Made by a program: the position numbers and the translations under genes. Of a stretch of 64,000 nucleotides of DNA, positions 11,277 through 23,349 are shown piece after piece. The DNA lies in contig NC_091942.1 of NCBI RefSeq assembly GCF_041260155.1, positions 15,942,001 through 16,006,000 on the forward strand, read 5' to 3'. Positions within the stretch are counted from its first letter, which is position 1, and every line of letters begins with the position of its first letter. A model generated the notes under the pieces. It saw only the letters and a program-made list of their open reading frames with translations. It had not been told where the DNA came from and ran no database searches. This stretch comes from Ptychodera flava. Its lineage: Eukaryota > Hemichordata > Enteropneusta > Ptychoderidae.

Positions 11277-13307
11277 GACATCTAAGATGAAACAAAATTG
11301 TAGACTGTTGGCCGGAAAATTTCCCACAGATAACTATAACTGAGAAATTACATTCTAACGAGGGTGCTTTCATTATCTATTGTGAGAAATAGTATGAGCT
11401 GTACATTTTGTTAGCGCTAGTTAGAATAACAGTGAATATAGTTAAATGTAGATATTACTGGTAGTTAATACTCATTAGTGCAATTTTTGGCACACAGTAT
11501 CAGGGTCTGAAATTTTATGTATTTGTAGATTCAGAAGAGGAAGGCCCTGCAGTAGGCTCTTTAAACAATACACCGGATATACAAGTGATCCTTTTGTTCA
11601 GAAATGATATGAAGGAAGACTTTTTGTATTTTTTGCCAAACAAAACTCATGAATTTTATTTCTTCCCTTTCATCAACAGACAGCACACTGCCAACTGAAA
11701 TTTTTTGTACACAGAAATTGGTATTTCTAACAGGCAATGTTCTTACAGTGAGTTCTTTACAAAACTGTGAATCTCAATATCTCAGATTTGTTGTCTGTGG
11801 TCCACTGGATATCAAGGCCACAGAAGTGTTACAGTATTTTGTTTCTGTCCACAATTTTTATTTTGACACAGTGATGCAACCCGTAGCAACATTTTGATAA
11901 GTTCATACTTTGAAAATGCAGGTTTTGCTACATCTGCTGTATTTTCATATTCATATGTTAATTCTGCATGGCGCACAAATCCAACTCTGTTAATTGTTTT
12001 CTGATACGTATTGAATTCACATTGTATATTTCCTTGGAATATACATCATAGATAATAGATATTCAATGTGTATCAATGTTTTCGTACTCCTCCACTTTCC
12101 AGTACAGATTTGAGTTCAGTTTCTTCACATTTGGGCCAGAGAGAAAAAAAGTATTGTTCCTCAGATTTATGTGGCAAAGTCACACAGGTGGCGAACAAAA
12201 TTATTTTTTTTTATTTTATACAAACTAGCAAAGTCTCCCACTAATTACATTGTTGCCAATGACTTTGAGTCTAGATTTTTACAAACTAAGTCCTGATGCT
12301 CTAACCTTTACAAAACAGTGATATTACTGCTGAAAATTGACTGTACTGACACTAAATTCAACTTATTGATCGTCATCCTGTTTGGACTCTGTACAACTTT
12401 CATTGGAAGTCGTTTGGGTTGGACAAATCAAGAGACAAAAGAGCACCATCACTGACAGCACTGAAATAATTGCAACGCACAAGTATGCATTTGCCACAAT
12501 TCAAAGATATTTCCAAAGTGAGGGATTCTGAGGAATACTTTATTCTTTCTTGCTGGCCTTAGGTGCAAACCCTGCAATAATTGAGATTACAGTTTATATG
12601 GCCAGTATGCTGGACACCTACCTGCTGTGTTGCTTATAGGAAATGAGTAGACAAGGTAAAATGAATATACTGATAATAAAGTAAATTTAGAAACTGCATC
12701 TCCTAGAGTTCTCAATGTGAAGCTGTTTCACAAATTCAGCTTTGTGAAGGACTTGCACAATTTAAGAGTGAATTTCCTTGCTGTGATTTTTCTGAACTTT
12801 CACATGAATTTCCAGAATATATTAATGATTAACAACTGAATCTCTTGTATACTACACTACTGCATCAGGAAATTTTGAGATACAGCTTGGATATCTCATC
12901 CAATTGATGACTTCAAGGCTGTTACCATATCATATATATTTATCAGTGACCATTTTTAGCTGTAGCATATTTAGAATGCCTCATAGTAATAGAAGGCGAT
13001 TATCTGAACAGAAGTACAGAATACAGATTCTGAATATGTGTGCTACAATTTCAAATGCTTCTGTTAAATTTGTAAAATAAAAATACAACACACAGATTTT
13101 GCTTTCAGTAGTATTTTATTTCTGTCCCCAATATCAGTCAAGATATCAATAGAACTGGCACGCAATGGAGAAGCCGTGCACACTAAGAATGGTGATCCGG
13201 ACTGCATGCAATGTTGCTGCCAAAGCAACCACATGTGTACAATTATATCATACCAGTATATTGATGGTGCAAATACAGCGATCTGATTGGTCGAGACGCA
13301 AAAAGAA

Positions 13308-13334
13308 CCGTGGTATATTGGCGATATACCACGG
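13308..13334. repeat. Perfect short hairpin
   Basis: CCGTGGTATAT, five-base loop TGGCG, ATATACCACGG. It shares the GGTATACCAC theme with the larger foldback just downstream and follows ATCTGATTGGTCGA, a motif also seen near 38931. Confidence 0.75.
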
Positions 13335-13421
13335 CAGGCATGCGCACTAGCTCTAAGCTTGAGAAAAATTCCTTTTATGACGTTCCACTCCAGAATTTCA
13401 ATATACTGTTATGATATAATA

Positions 13422-13561
13422 GCAATAAATCACACCCAGCGACGGTATACCACTTGATTTTGACCATTTCACTTCATATATGCACTCGCTATCGCTCGTG
13501 CATATATGTCGTGAACTGGTCAAAATCTCTTGGTATACCATCGCTGGGTGTGCTTTATTGC
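13422..13561. repeat. Foldback element with 64 bp arms
   Basis: GCAATAAATCACACCCAGCG at the left pairs with the inverse CGCTGGGTGTGCTTTATTGC at the right, through CATATATGCAC at the centre; loop about 11 bases. A few mismatches. Probably a foldback MITE. Confidence 0.85.
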
Positions 13562-13893
13562 TTAAATACGTTATCCCAGCACTATCAAAGGCCACTATGT
13601 TTTCGTAGACATTTTTTGTTGAATACATAAGTAATTTTATTTTCACTGCATCTTGCTGACAGACATGCTAAGTACAGAAAAATACAAAAATTTTCATCAG
13701 TATTTTGCTCTGGTTGAAAGATGAGTTCTGCCAAAACAAAATAAATCAAACATGAAAGTGGTAGAAGTTTTGCAGACCAGTGCATTGACCCATTGTGAAC
13801 ATCTTCAAGTGTATGTCGTTGCCAAATTGTTCTAGCAGTGTAGGTAAGTTTGCTGTATATGTGAAGAGAAAGAGCCATTTGGGAGACCAAAAT

Positions 13894-14195
13894 GAATAGG
13901 GCTGTTCACGATTGATGTCACCGTTCTCTCATTAATATGCAAAAATAAATATTTGTCTGAATTTTTAGATTACGCTGTCGGAAATCATGCATGCTAAAAT
14001 GATGAAAATACATCTTAGTAGGGGATTACTAGTGTAACAATGAATACTAAAGAACATTCATGACTCCGAGTAAAAGCTGCAAAAACAGCCATGCATGCAA
14101 CATTGATAAAATTTGTCTGCATTTCAAGCAGCCGTGTCCGATGTCACGCGCGTAAATCTATATTTAGTAACACACCTGTAAACATGAACAGCGCT
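13894..14195 (+). repeat. Dispersed repeat with ATAGGGCTGTT, copy 2
   Basis: Same ordered blocks as 573-760, with about 90 bp extra in the middle. Between KNOP1 and CCDC137. Confidence 0.7.
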
Positions 14196-14572
14196 ATTAG
14201 AAAATTGAGAAAACAGAAGAAATGCTAAAAGTTACAAATGCTGACACAACTGTGATGTGTAGTATGGCTTGCAGGTCAAAGATAGTGCAGCTGCTAGATT
14301 GCATTCTGGATCCTGCACGGTATACTTGGAAAGTATACATAAACAGGGTAATGTTGAGTGAACTCTACCACTTGGGACACACATCTGAATATAATGGGGA
14401 TGGAAAAACTTCATACATTCTGTGTGCTGATATATTCCACAGCCAATGTTCCTGCGCATAAACTAAAAGTCCACTAAAATCAAGGACCTGGCAAACTTTG
14501 CTCATTTTTGATATTTGAAGGTCAGGTTGATCTATTGTAGTTTGATGTACTGGTGTCAGAAACCAGACACAT

Positions 14573-17500
14573 TCAATCCTCCAGGGAACTCTTCATTTGC
14601 CGTTCTTTTCTTTTCTCAGCTTTGGCTTGTCTGTAGGCCTGTATTGCTAGAGTCTGTGCTTTGTCAAACTGTCTCTTTTCAGCGACGCTCATATGCTTCC
14701 TTTTCTTCGTTTTTGGTACTTTCATTCCTTTTTTAGACTTTTTCCTTTTCGCATTTTGGTCCTGAAGAGATTTGTCATTTGATTTGTCGAGCATTGTTTT
14801 TAAAATCAAGGATTTCTGCCCAGCCTGACAAGAGAAAGTTGTATGAGAAGAAGTTTTTATTAGTATGAATTTTAGATCATTTACATTCTGAAAAGCCTTG
14901 CACCTGGTTAATCTTTTTTGCTAAATCTTGATGTTGACAGTGGAGCCAAAAATGATTTAAACTATCATGGCTTTTGTCTCTCTCATATCAGGGATGTAGA
15001 AAATTTTGGTTACAAGTGGCAAAATTAAAGTACAGGCGGTTTCAAGTAGTGTATGTGTACATAAAATTTGTACAAAATGTTGTGATATTTTACTAAGTCT
15101 AGATTTTCACAGCTGGCAAATTTTAGCTGACAGCTAGTGATTTTTGCTGGCTGCCGGCTATTTTCTACATCCCTTCATATAGAGATAAGACTGAATAATG
15201 TGCCGATTTATTGGAAATTTTCGTACTAGTCAATTTCTTAAAGGTACTACTATGGCCCATCTGTGAATTTTCAGTCCCTACAAACTCTGTTTCCCACCAG
15301 GCCAGTCACTGGCCATCCTGCCTCATCATAAAAAAGTGTCTTTGGGAAAAACCTATCTTCACTGACTTGGCATGTTTCATATACCATTACAAGAATGTAC
15401 GGATGGCAGTTTAATGGCCCCTGCCATAGACATCAATGTAAATTTTCAACTGAGTAGGCAGGAAGACAGTTAATAATGATAGTGAAATACAGTACACTTC
15501 CGATCTGATGATAATTTTGATGAAGGGAATATCCTCACAGCCACAAGGCTACTTCAGTGCAAATCACTACTGCAACACTGGGAAGCTTGGACAAAGTGTA
15601 AACTTACCTTTGCAGTATCTGCACCTTTCCGCGGTTTTGCTTTTAGGCTGGGTGGTTGCATCACTACTTCACCAAATTTCACATGATCTGGAAATGTAAC
15701 AAAATAGTGTGAAGTTTTGCAATTTTCCAAAATTTCAATAACAGCCTTGACATTGGACACTGAATTTTATCAACTGTTGGTGATCAGAAATAGCAACAGT
15801 ATGAAATGTAAGTCAAATATTACCAATATATTTACCTTTGAATATTTCTTTTTCAAGAATATCTGCCATCTTTTTCTGCTTCTTTTCTTTCTTTTTTTCT
15901 ATCATCTTGTTAAGCCTCCTGCATTTAGAAAAAGCTCACATTATTTAACAGGATAAGCACTTTCAATATAATCATTTCTCATCCTGAATATCAGTTGACC
16001 TATATTCAACCACAGACTGTTGAGCAAAATGAGGGCCTATAGTTTAACGAGCACATTATGTGAATAGTCAAGGGTTTATGGGATACTAACTTATGCACAT
16101 CTCCAATAAAATCAATCTTTTTTATGACTGATATCTCTCTTCAGATCCATTTCTTTTATGCCACTCCCTTATTGTCTATTGTCTATTGAACCTGTAGCTT
16201 CAATTTTTTAGTATTTTTGTGTATATTCAGTCTTCGATACATGATCCAACATAAAATGTGACTATTACACACTGTTTCTACTATCTGTCACTCCCATTAA
16301 TGTACACAAAAATTACCCATCATGCAATACAATTTGTTCCCAGGAAGATCAGATTGCACATTGCATTGTTGCCGTATTGTGCGACGCATAAACCACATGA
16401 GAACCAGTAGCAACGCGATCAGATTGTACGTCCAGTCTAGTCACCGCGATTGTGGTTTCCTCAAAAATTTGTTCATTGCAAGTGGAAACTTTGCGTTGTA
16501 CACGCGTCCATGTATTTATCACCAGCCAGGAACATCTACGACATACTTTTGTGGTTAAAAGATGGAACTTGTTTGCACAATTACTGTTATTTCTGATACC
16601 TGATCACGAAAACAGAAACACATTTGGCGAACTACAAGCTGCACTGAATTGATGCGGCACCCCTTCAAATTCAGCAAAGCTTTTGACGCCGGCTGTGAGC
16701 ATATAAATAACCGGTCACAATTTTCAATTGAAGCAATCGTGAAGTTCTGTATGTAATACCCCTATCAGCTGGTGTTTGTTATTATACGACCGGCCAACAT
16801 CAGTATCGGCAACCACATAAGCTTAGGTATGTACACGTCGAAACAAAAGCCTATGTCGACAGTTGGCAAAACTACGTACCTGCCTGTTCTACTCTGGCCC
16901 TTGTAGTTCACAGATTAAGCAAATATAAATATTTGGTCAAACTTTGTGCGATCGAAAAATCGTACAGGTTTACCCAAAGACTATTACATCATCTACATGG
17001 GCACATACACATTACAGTCATCGGCGTATGACGGTGCTTGTGGTACGGCATGGTAACGTAGGATTTTAGTCGTGACACAAGGGAGCGCAAACATGAGTAT
17101 AGTCCATATGCTTACAAAAGCCAAAATTATAACATGGCGAAATACATGTTTCATTCTGATGTGACTGTCCTTTTTCAAACTCTATCTCCTCCCTCGATTT
17201 CGGGGTCAACATAGGCATGCAGTATAATGATGATATGGTTTTAATTTTTCAAAATCCACATTTCTCATCAAGAAACAGGCTAAGTATCATCAAAAATCTA
17301 ATTTTTCACCAAATATTTGCGATGAAATTTTTAAAAATCGGTCAAACAAAAAACTGAGACCATACATTTACGCGGAGCAAGCATGGCAATTGCTTCCGTA
17401 CTCTTCCGGGCATTGTCGATCAAAATCCAGAGAGAAGATACCAAAAAATATCCCAAAAAAGGTCAAAAAATAGAAACTCAACTTCAATTTTTGAATATTA

Positions 17501-20500
17501 TGAATCTTCAGATAGAATCATGCCATAAAGATCCGGAAAAAACCTAAAAGTGTACGCCTTCTGAACTATATCATAGAAGTAACTGCTAACGAGGATGAAA
17601 AACGTGTACATGCCTACGACCTCAATTTTCAGCACGTAGCTATTTTTGGACACAGCATTAGTCATATAGTGCCCTAAGTGGCAGAATGGTGATCTCCCAG
17701 CATACAAATCGTGTTGCATCATGGGATTAAATATGTACCGTGAGATAGTATGCGCCTCGAAAGTAAAAGACGTAAACTTTTGCTCAAAATTTCTGAAATG
17801 AAACTTTCAACCATTCTCTTACCAAATCAACAATAAAATTGGGGGTCATTGTGCAAAGTTTGGAACTAGCAAAACATACTACCCAACATTTTGTGATATT
17901 TGAAATAAAAAAGGCCGCCATGACTGTGTTAACTCTATGGGAAAAAGTCAAATTTTGGATTTTCAAAAGACTAAGATGGTGTGAAAGTTTTTCTTTCTCC
18001 AAGAGCCCCCACAGGTATATCAGAAAAGAATCCGTCCATGAGGTGCGTTTTACCTTAATATGACAGTAAATACACATGAGCTGGATATCACCAGAGTACT
18101 CTGCATAAATGCTGATGAAGACTTGAAAATTTCCCTTTCAATGTAATGCACAATCTCTGTACTCAATTACAGCTGCTTGTATGTGTGTAAGATTACTGTG
18201 TATGATGGGAAAAAATCCATGTGCTTTTGCACATGTACAATTCAAATGTTCAACATTCAGGTATTTGCATACATATTTGTGTTGTATCAGAAAAACTAAA
18301 CAGTGCATATGGAAAACACAAATGTCAACATATTGGCGTCTACTCTCCACAGCTCATGATGAATTACTCAAATTACATTACAGTTTTCACCAATGATTAT
18401 AAATCACATACTCTTTCTTCTTTTCACTCGTTCCTTTCTTCGTTTCACAAATTCCTTTCTTCTTTTCACTCTTTCCTTTCTGTTCTTCTTCGAACTCATC
18501 CACCGGATCTGGCTCTGTATCAAGTTTGGCCACCATTTTGGATTCCTCAACTATTTGATACGTCACCCTGTTCATCCGATGGATGAACCTACGTTCACTC
18601 TCCCCTGGTTTTTGCTCAAATTTCATTGGCTCCACAGCAGGTGCTCCCTTGTCCTCTGGCTTTAAGTGGCGAGTGAAATCTACATCTGTTGAAGAGTACA
18701 ATATGTTTATTGACTATTTCACACGATTTCAAAATTCATTCCAATTTCAAAATGCATTCAAATTTCAAGCAAGTTAACAAACTGTGAAACTTACGGACAA
18801 CGCATTTCATACAAACCTGTTTTGCTTCCTTTGTTTTTTCTGTAATATCCAATTACTAGTGTCCCGTACTCTTTCGTATTTATTTTTGTATAATGCCATC
18901 AAGGCATTCAGTACATACCACTCTGAAGTACCTTTTTGAGAATGCATATTTTATCACAAAATGGAAGTAGGAAAAAAATTCACTTGGCAACATGAAACTG
19001 TGACTTTTGATGACCAGATTTGGTAAACAAAACGGGATCAGAGTTCAGGGAGGGAGAGGGTGTGTCATACTAACAATGTATTGTATATACATATTCTACT
19101 TGGTGATTGTCTGTACTACCGTCGTCTTGAAGTGAAATGTGTAACAGATGATAAAAAAGTTTTAATACAGGGAAACTGGGGGCACCTGATGTTTACCTTT
19201 TTTTTTTCAGAATGCAATTTTAACACATCTTTCTCTGAGCAACTGTTCAATGCAACAACATCCTATGTGATGAGCTCACAAGTCAATTTACAATGCACCA
19301 TCCCATCCAAGAAATTCTGTCATCATGTACTTTGATTGTTCTATGTTCATTCTCAATGATTCAGCAGGTATATTATTCTACACGACACAGCAAGTGAGAA
19401 ATCCACTTCTATATCTGTGCAAAACACAGATGGCCCAAGAGCATCTTGTTTCCTATTTTTTATCCACAAAATGCGGGAAATCCTTCAGAAACTCTTACAG
19501 TTTTCTCATGAAAGAATAAGAATGTCACACTTCTCATGTGTGTGTGGGGAAAAAAAGGCAATACAAATGAACAACTTACGGACAAACTTGTTCTTGCTTC
19601 TTTTGCCCGATGATATTTGTTGCTCTACAGCATTCATCTTGTCCAGAAACAATTGAAACCTGCTTGAGACCTTTTCTTGTTCATCAAAATTCTCTGGTTT
19701 CAAATTGAAAACCTTCTTCCGCTCAAGCCTGAAATGAATGGGAAAAACGTTCATCCCCACATTTTTGAAACAACCATAATGCAAGCCAATTTGAAAATGT
19801 TCCAAACATTCAGATGCATGCAAATGAACATATACTTGGGGCATCAGGCAGTTATAAGGAGGGTTTGTCCGTTTACGCATCTCTCATGGTGATAGTGCAG
19901 AGGACAGTTATATGGCGATATCCTTGACCACACACCAAATGGAATGCAACTGATCAGAAGTTGTATCGAAAGTATGGATTTTGTTAGGAACTGATTGTCT
20001 ACTTTGTTGTGTATTGGGAGATGTAATTTGACTTTGCTGACACTGGTTCCTGAAGCAAAGCGGTGACAAAAATAAAAGTAAAAAAGTGGAAGACACGATA
20101 AGATGTCATACAGTCTTATATTATCATTCCAAGGGGTGATACTGCCATGTACTGGTTCCATGATTCAACAGAAAACTTTAGTTTCGACACAATGGAGGTG
20201 TGCCCATCATGTACATGTACTTAGACACCAACAATATCCAATATGGAAGTGGCTATTCGCACCCCAGCAGTGCTAATAAGGAATCTAAAATTCTTATTTG
20301 CCCCGCAGGCTAAAACCCAATCAGAAAGCAGTTCACATGCACCAAATGAAATCGTAGCTTACAAACATGCAACAAAGTCTGTATAGTACAACATGCGCTG
20401 TGAACTTCTCTCGCCAAGGCATAGGCTGAGTGGCGCACCGTGTAAATGAAGTAGCAAGTGGTCTCTTTCCCGACAATAGTGCATTTTTGTCTGCTGCTGC

Positions 20501-20540
20501 GTTCGCCTCCTACTAGGTGACGAAATGTTTCCCCCCTGTT

Positions 20541-20578
<38 letters not shown>

Positions 20579-22050
20579 CCCAGACCATTCGCTCAAGCCC
20601 TATCTTTGCCCCGTTTCTGAATCCCTTGTGCAAATGCATTCTTAGACACATCGCCTTGGCCACACCTTTCATTTTAAAGATGGCCTGAACATCCTGAGAA
20701 CAAAATCAGTTGAAAAAAGTATCATCCCATGAACTGTAACCACTGTGATGCGATGCAGAGACAGCTACACTGACAAAAATAAGAAATAAAAAAGTAAGTT
20801 TAGCCTATGCCACTGAAACATGAGTACGGCTTAGCTATTGAGCCTGTCTGCAGATCATTCTAATACACATTGGAATATTCAAATCTATAATATAGGATAC
20901 ATGGCATCAATAAATGTTAGAAATGCGTGCCCTACCCTTACAAACATTGCAGTTGAAGGCCTCAAATACACATATGGATCAGGAAAAGAGGGAACTTTGG
21001 ACCCTTTATGCGATGGCCATTATAGCTTTGATATACACCAAGGCTAGAAACACAGCTTAATGTCATAATTTTGTTCGGTTGGATTGCACAATGATCGTGA
21101 AAACATTATAATCAATTAAAAGAGTCGTCTTGTGCCACAGTCAAGTCAACTTTAAGTGTAAACCTCTGACACACAAGTGCCAACAAGGCCATCTGAACTT
21201 CTTTTTGGGTTTTCTGTTTCCAAGCTTTTTTGGCAAGTAAACATTCCGATGTCGTTCTCCCTGGAACTTTACGACACAAGTTCATTTTGTCTGTTTAACA
21301 TGTCCATGACTGATCCATGTCGGGGGATGACGATTTTCGCTGCGGGATGAATAACTTATCCACCCCTCTGCAGGGTGAATAAGAAATTTATATTCCTTAT
21401 TCGCATCGCTGCGGGGTGAATACAAAATTTAGATTTCTTATTCGCACCTCTGCCGGGTGAATAAGAAATTTGCTTTCCTTATTCGCACTGCTGCGGGGCG
21501 AATAAGAAATTTAGATTCTTTATTCCCACAGCTGCGGGTAAATAAGAAATTTTGATTCCTGATTCGTACCGCTGCGGTGTGAATAACATCTTTCATCCAA
21601 AATTTTACATAAAATTTACACCATGGAGGTGACTCGCTTTACTTTCGTGTTTATGTAAGACTCTGTTCTTCTTGTTACCATGATGTGGTAGGTTCATGTT
21701 CTAACCATGGAGGTAGGAAGATTCCTACCTCCATGTTCTAACTAAAGTCTGCTGCAGTTCCGAAGCCCACGTCGACTTTCGGAAAATCGCCGGGGAGAAA
21801 GTTTTACGTTGGCCACAGAACTGCAGCAATTCACATCCACATCTGTTCATCCACGGTTCATCGTCCAGACTTCATGCCTACACAAATACCCAAGCAATCT
21901 CATCGTCCATGCCTGTCCCTGTAAGTTTTGTATATCCAATAATCCAGTATACGGTTACCTGAGCAATCTGCTATTTTTCTGTGGTTGATTTCTTCTCCCA
22001 ACCCCTTTGTAAAAAGGGTCTATCTTCTTCACTTTATTGTGTCGACCCAT
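14573..22050 (-). CDS. CCDC137: Coiled-coil domain-containing protein 137
   Basis: Six coding exons on the minus strand: 22050-21959, 19728-19580, 18685-18412, 15918-15836, 15687-15608, 14824-14573. All junctions agree in phase, giving 309 residues (human 289). The start MGRHNKVKKIDPFYKGVG is a basic N terminus. LERKKVFNLKPENFDEQE matches human KEKKKVNCKPKNQDEQE. KFEQKPGESERRFIHRMN matches KFKQRKGESDGAYIHRM. DHVKFGEVVMQPPSLKAKPR (from residue 200) matches DTVKFGEVVLQPPELTAQPR, and AGQKSLILKTML opens the last exon. The C terminus is a basic coiled coil (AIQAYRQAKAEKRKERQ). Human CCDC137 is a nuclear/nucleolar and chromosome-periphery protein, reported as a target of HIV-1 Vpr. Exon 3 ends in short lysine-rich repeats (KSEKKKG, ETKKG, SEKKKE). 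It is head-to-head with OXLD1. Introns hold a 41 bp minisatellite (intron 1), a (TC)n run and a TTAAGGTA element (intron 3). Confidence 0.95.
17742..18058 (-). repeat. TTAAGGTA element, copy B
   Basis: Reverse orientation relative to copy A. It contains GGCCGCCATGACTGTGTTAA and ends GAGGTGCGTTTTACCTTAA. Lies in CCDC137 intron 3. Confidence 0.82.
20546..20576. repeat. (TC)n microsatellite
   Basis: About fifteen TC units after a T run, in CCDC137 intron 1. The apparent RERERE protein in it is an artefact. Confidence 0.9.
21339..21588. repeat. 41 bp minisatellite with internal hairpins
   Basis: About six units starting CTGCGGGGTGAATAAGAAAT at 21368, 21409, 21450, 21491, 21532 and 21572. Each unit contains GAATAAG and CTTATTC as a stem. 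A stray related unit in the other orientation lies near 20265-20315. Lies in CCDC137 intron 1. Confidence 0.88.
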
Positions 22051-22357
22051 AATGTTGGCAGTTTGGTGGATGTCGCTACAGCTGCATCGAATGGGTGGCG
22101 CAGTTTCTAAGATTCCGATCAAAACGTGGTACAAGCTGGTGTATGGGGATACCCATCATCCGGGTTCGTTCCTCTAATACGCTTGCGCATCGTCTACTGT
22201 GACGTCACTGACAGGAATTCCCTGTGTCAAAATTGCGCCATATGTAATCCACTACGCTTCGCTCAGAGTTTCACGTACTCAATATCGCCACAGTGTTTTG
22301 TCTATTAGGTTGAAGATATCAGATGAAGTATAATTCCAATGCCGTGAACAGTTTACG
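22051..22357. promoter_or_regulatory. Shared divergent promoter of CCDC137 and OXLD1
   Basis: The 307 bp between the two start codons must contain the core promoter(s). It includes a perfect cAMP-response-type palindrome TGACGTCA at 22200-22207, placed about midway, and nearby CpG-rich sequence (GCTTGCGCATCGTC). No TATA box is obvious for either gene. Binding by CREB/ATF factors is inferred from the motif only. Confidence 0.65.
22200..22207. promoter_or_regulatory. CRE palindrome TGACGTCA
   Basis: Exact match to the CREB/ATF consensus, 151 bp from either start codon of a head-to-head gene pair. Position and exactness support function; there is no direct evidence. Confidence 0.55.
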
Positions 22358-23349
22358 ATGTCTCAGGGACGACTACTGTGCCGCATTTCAAAAAACGCCG
22401 GTTTACATAAGGTGGGTCATGGCCGCTATTCACCGGCCGGCAAATTGCCGGCGTGACGTGTCGGATATGCTATCTGTTCACTGCTAATCAGTGCGATAAG
22501 TGAGTTAGTTCATGGGATTTTGCCGCGTTATAGATTTGATAAAACAGTCAAATGACGATTCTATACTTTGTACATGTTCCACCATAGACTCTCGACTTTC
22601 TCGAGGGTCTATGGTTCAACAGATCTTCTTTATGGTCTAACACAGCTAGGCAAGGCTGTGGTTTTGATGAAGATATCATAATGTTCTCAGTGTAGTACAC
22701 TGTAATGTGCATGCAATTGTTGATCTTGAAGAGGAGGATCTTGCGCCTGCACATGCACACTTATTGGAGAATGTGCCATGTGAATATAATTTTCGGTAAA
22801 TAGGACGTGTCGTTTTATGTACAGCATTTTACATGTTAATTTCACAAGCACAAATATTAAACCTTGTTTGTTAAATTTTCATGGTTGAATTCTTAATAAA
22901 ATCTGTTTCAGTCCAATTATGTATATATTTCATCATTATTACCTGCTTTCTAGGTTCTCTCTACAAGCATAGCTAGGCTTGGAACAGCTCAACATGTCAA
23001 AAACCATCAGACCGATATCCAAAGTAAGCATCTTAGTGATGAAACATTGAAAGAACATGAAGACAGTTTATTGGACAGTGACAAGGGCAAAATGTTACCT
23101 GAAATTGTGCCACCTGAGAATATTGGACACATAAAAAGACTAGCTGGCGAGATACCCGGACAAGGACCCCCTCCGGAATCACCGGTATACTGCTGCATGA
23201 GTGGATGCAATAACTGTGTCTGGCTGGATTACATTGAAGAGATGAAGGCGTACTACCAAGATGGAGGATCACGGGCCAGAGAAGCCATCGATGAAATTCC
23301 TGATGAGACTGTGAAAACTTTCCTTAAAATGGAGTTGGGTAATAAGTGA
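22358..23349 (+). CDS. OXLD1: Oxidoreductase-like domain-containing protein 1
   Basis: Two coding exons, 22358-22411 and 22954-23349, joined in phase 0 to 149 residues (human 147). Exon 1 encodes MSQGRLLCRISKNAGLHK, followed across the junction by VLSTSIARLGTAQHVK. This is an arginine/serine-rich amphipathic leader typical of mitochondrial import; human OXLD1 is mitochondrial. The signature of the oxidoreductase-like domain is plain: GQGPPPESPVYCCMSGCNNC then VWLDYIEEM, with C98, C99, C103 and C106 as the conserved cysteines. The C terminus (IDEIPDETVKTFLKMEL) is also typical. The biochemical activity of the family is not known. Start choice rests on the leader-like exon, the AAG|GTGGGT donor and matching phase. 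AATAAA at 23900-23905 is a likely poly(A) signal. The neighbour CCDC137 is also its neighbour in human. Confidence 0.94.
22582..22614. repeat. Short hairpin with CATAGACCCTC stem
   Basis: CCATAGACTCTCGA and TCGAGGGTCTATGG form a 14 bp stem with one mismatch. Located in the OXLD1 intron. Related hairpins occur at 42169 and as fragments near 29053 and 29387. Confidence 0.65.

Larger units (their letters stand above)
11277..14572. other. Convergent intergenic region between KNOP1 and CCDC137
   Basis: No coding exon seen. The left part is probably the KNOP1 3' UTR; AATAAA occurs at 13076-13081 and another candidate near 12675. The right part holds a hairpin at 13308-13334, a foldback element at 13422-13561 and a copy of a dispersed repeat at 13894-14195, all listed separately. 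Confidence 0.5.

Noticed and set aside
16322-17178. ORFs inside CCDC137 intron 3
   Set aside because: No similarity recognised, and flanking CCDC137 exons are already in phase.
21112-21285. 57-residue minus-strand ORF starting MNLCRKVPGRTTSECL in CCDC137 intron 1
   Set aside because: It looks protein-like, but CCDC137 exons 1 and 2 join without it, and no homologue or splice context is recognised.
21707-21712. ATG GAG with GTAGGA donor as an alternative OXLD1 first exon
   Set aside because: It would lie inside CCDC137 intron 1 and give only two codons. The 22358 exon gives a proper mitochondrial leader and a good donor.
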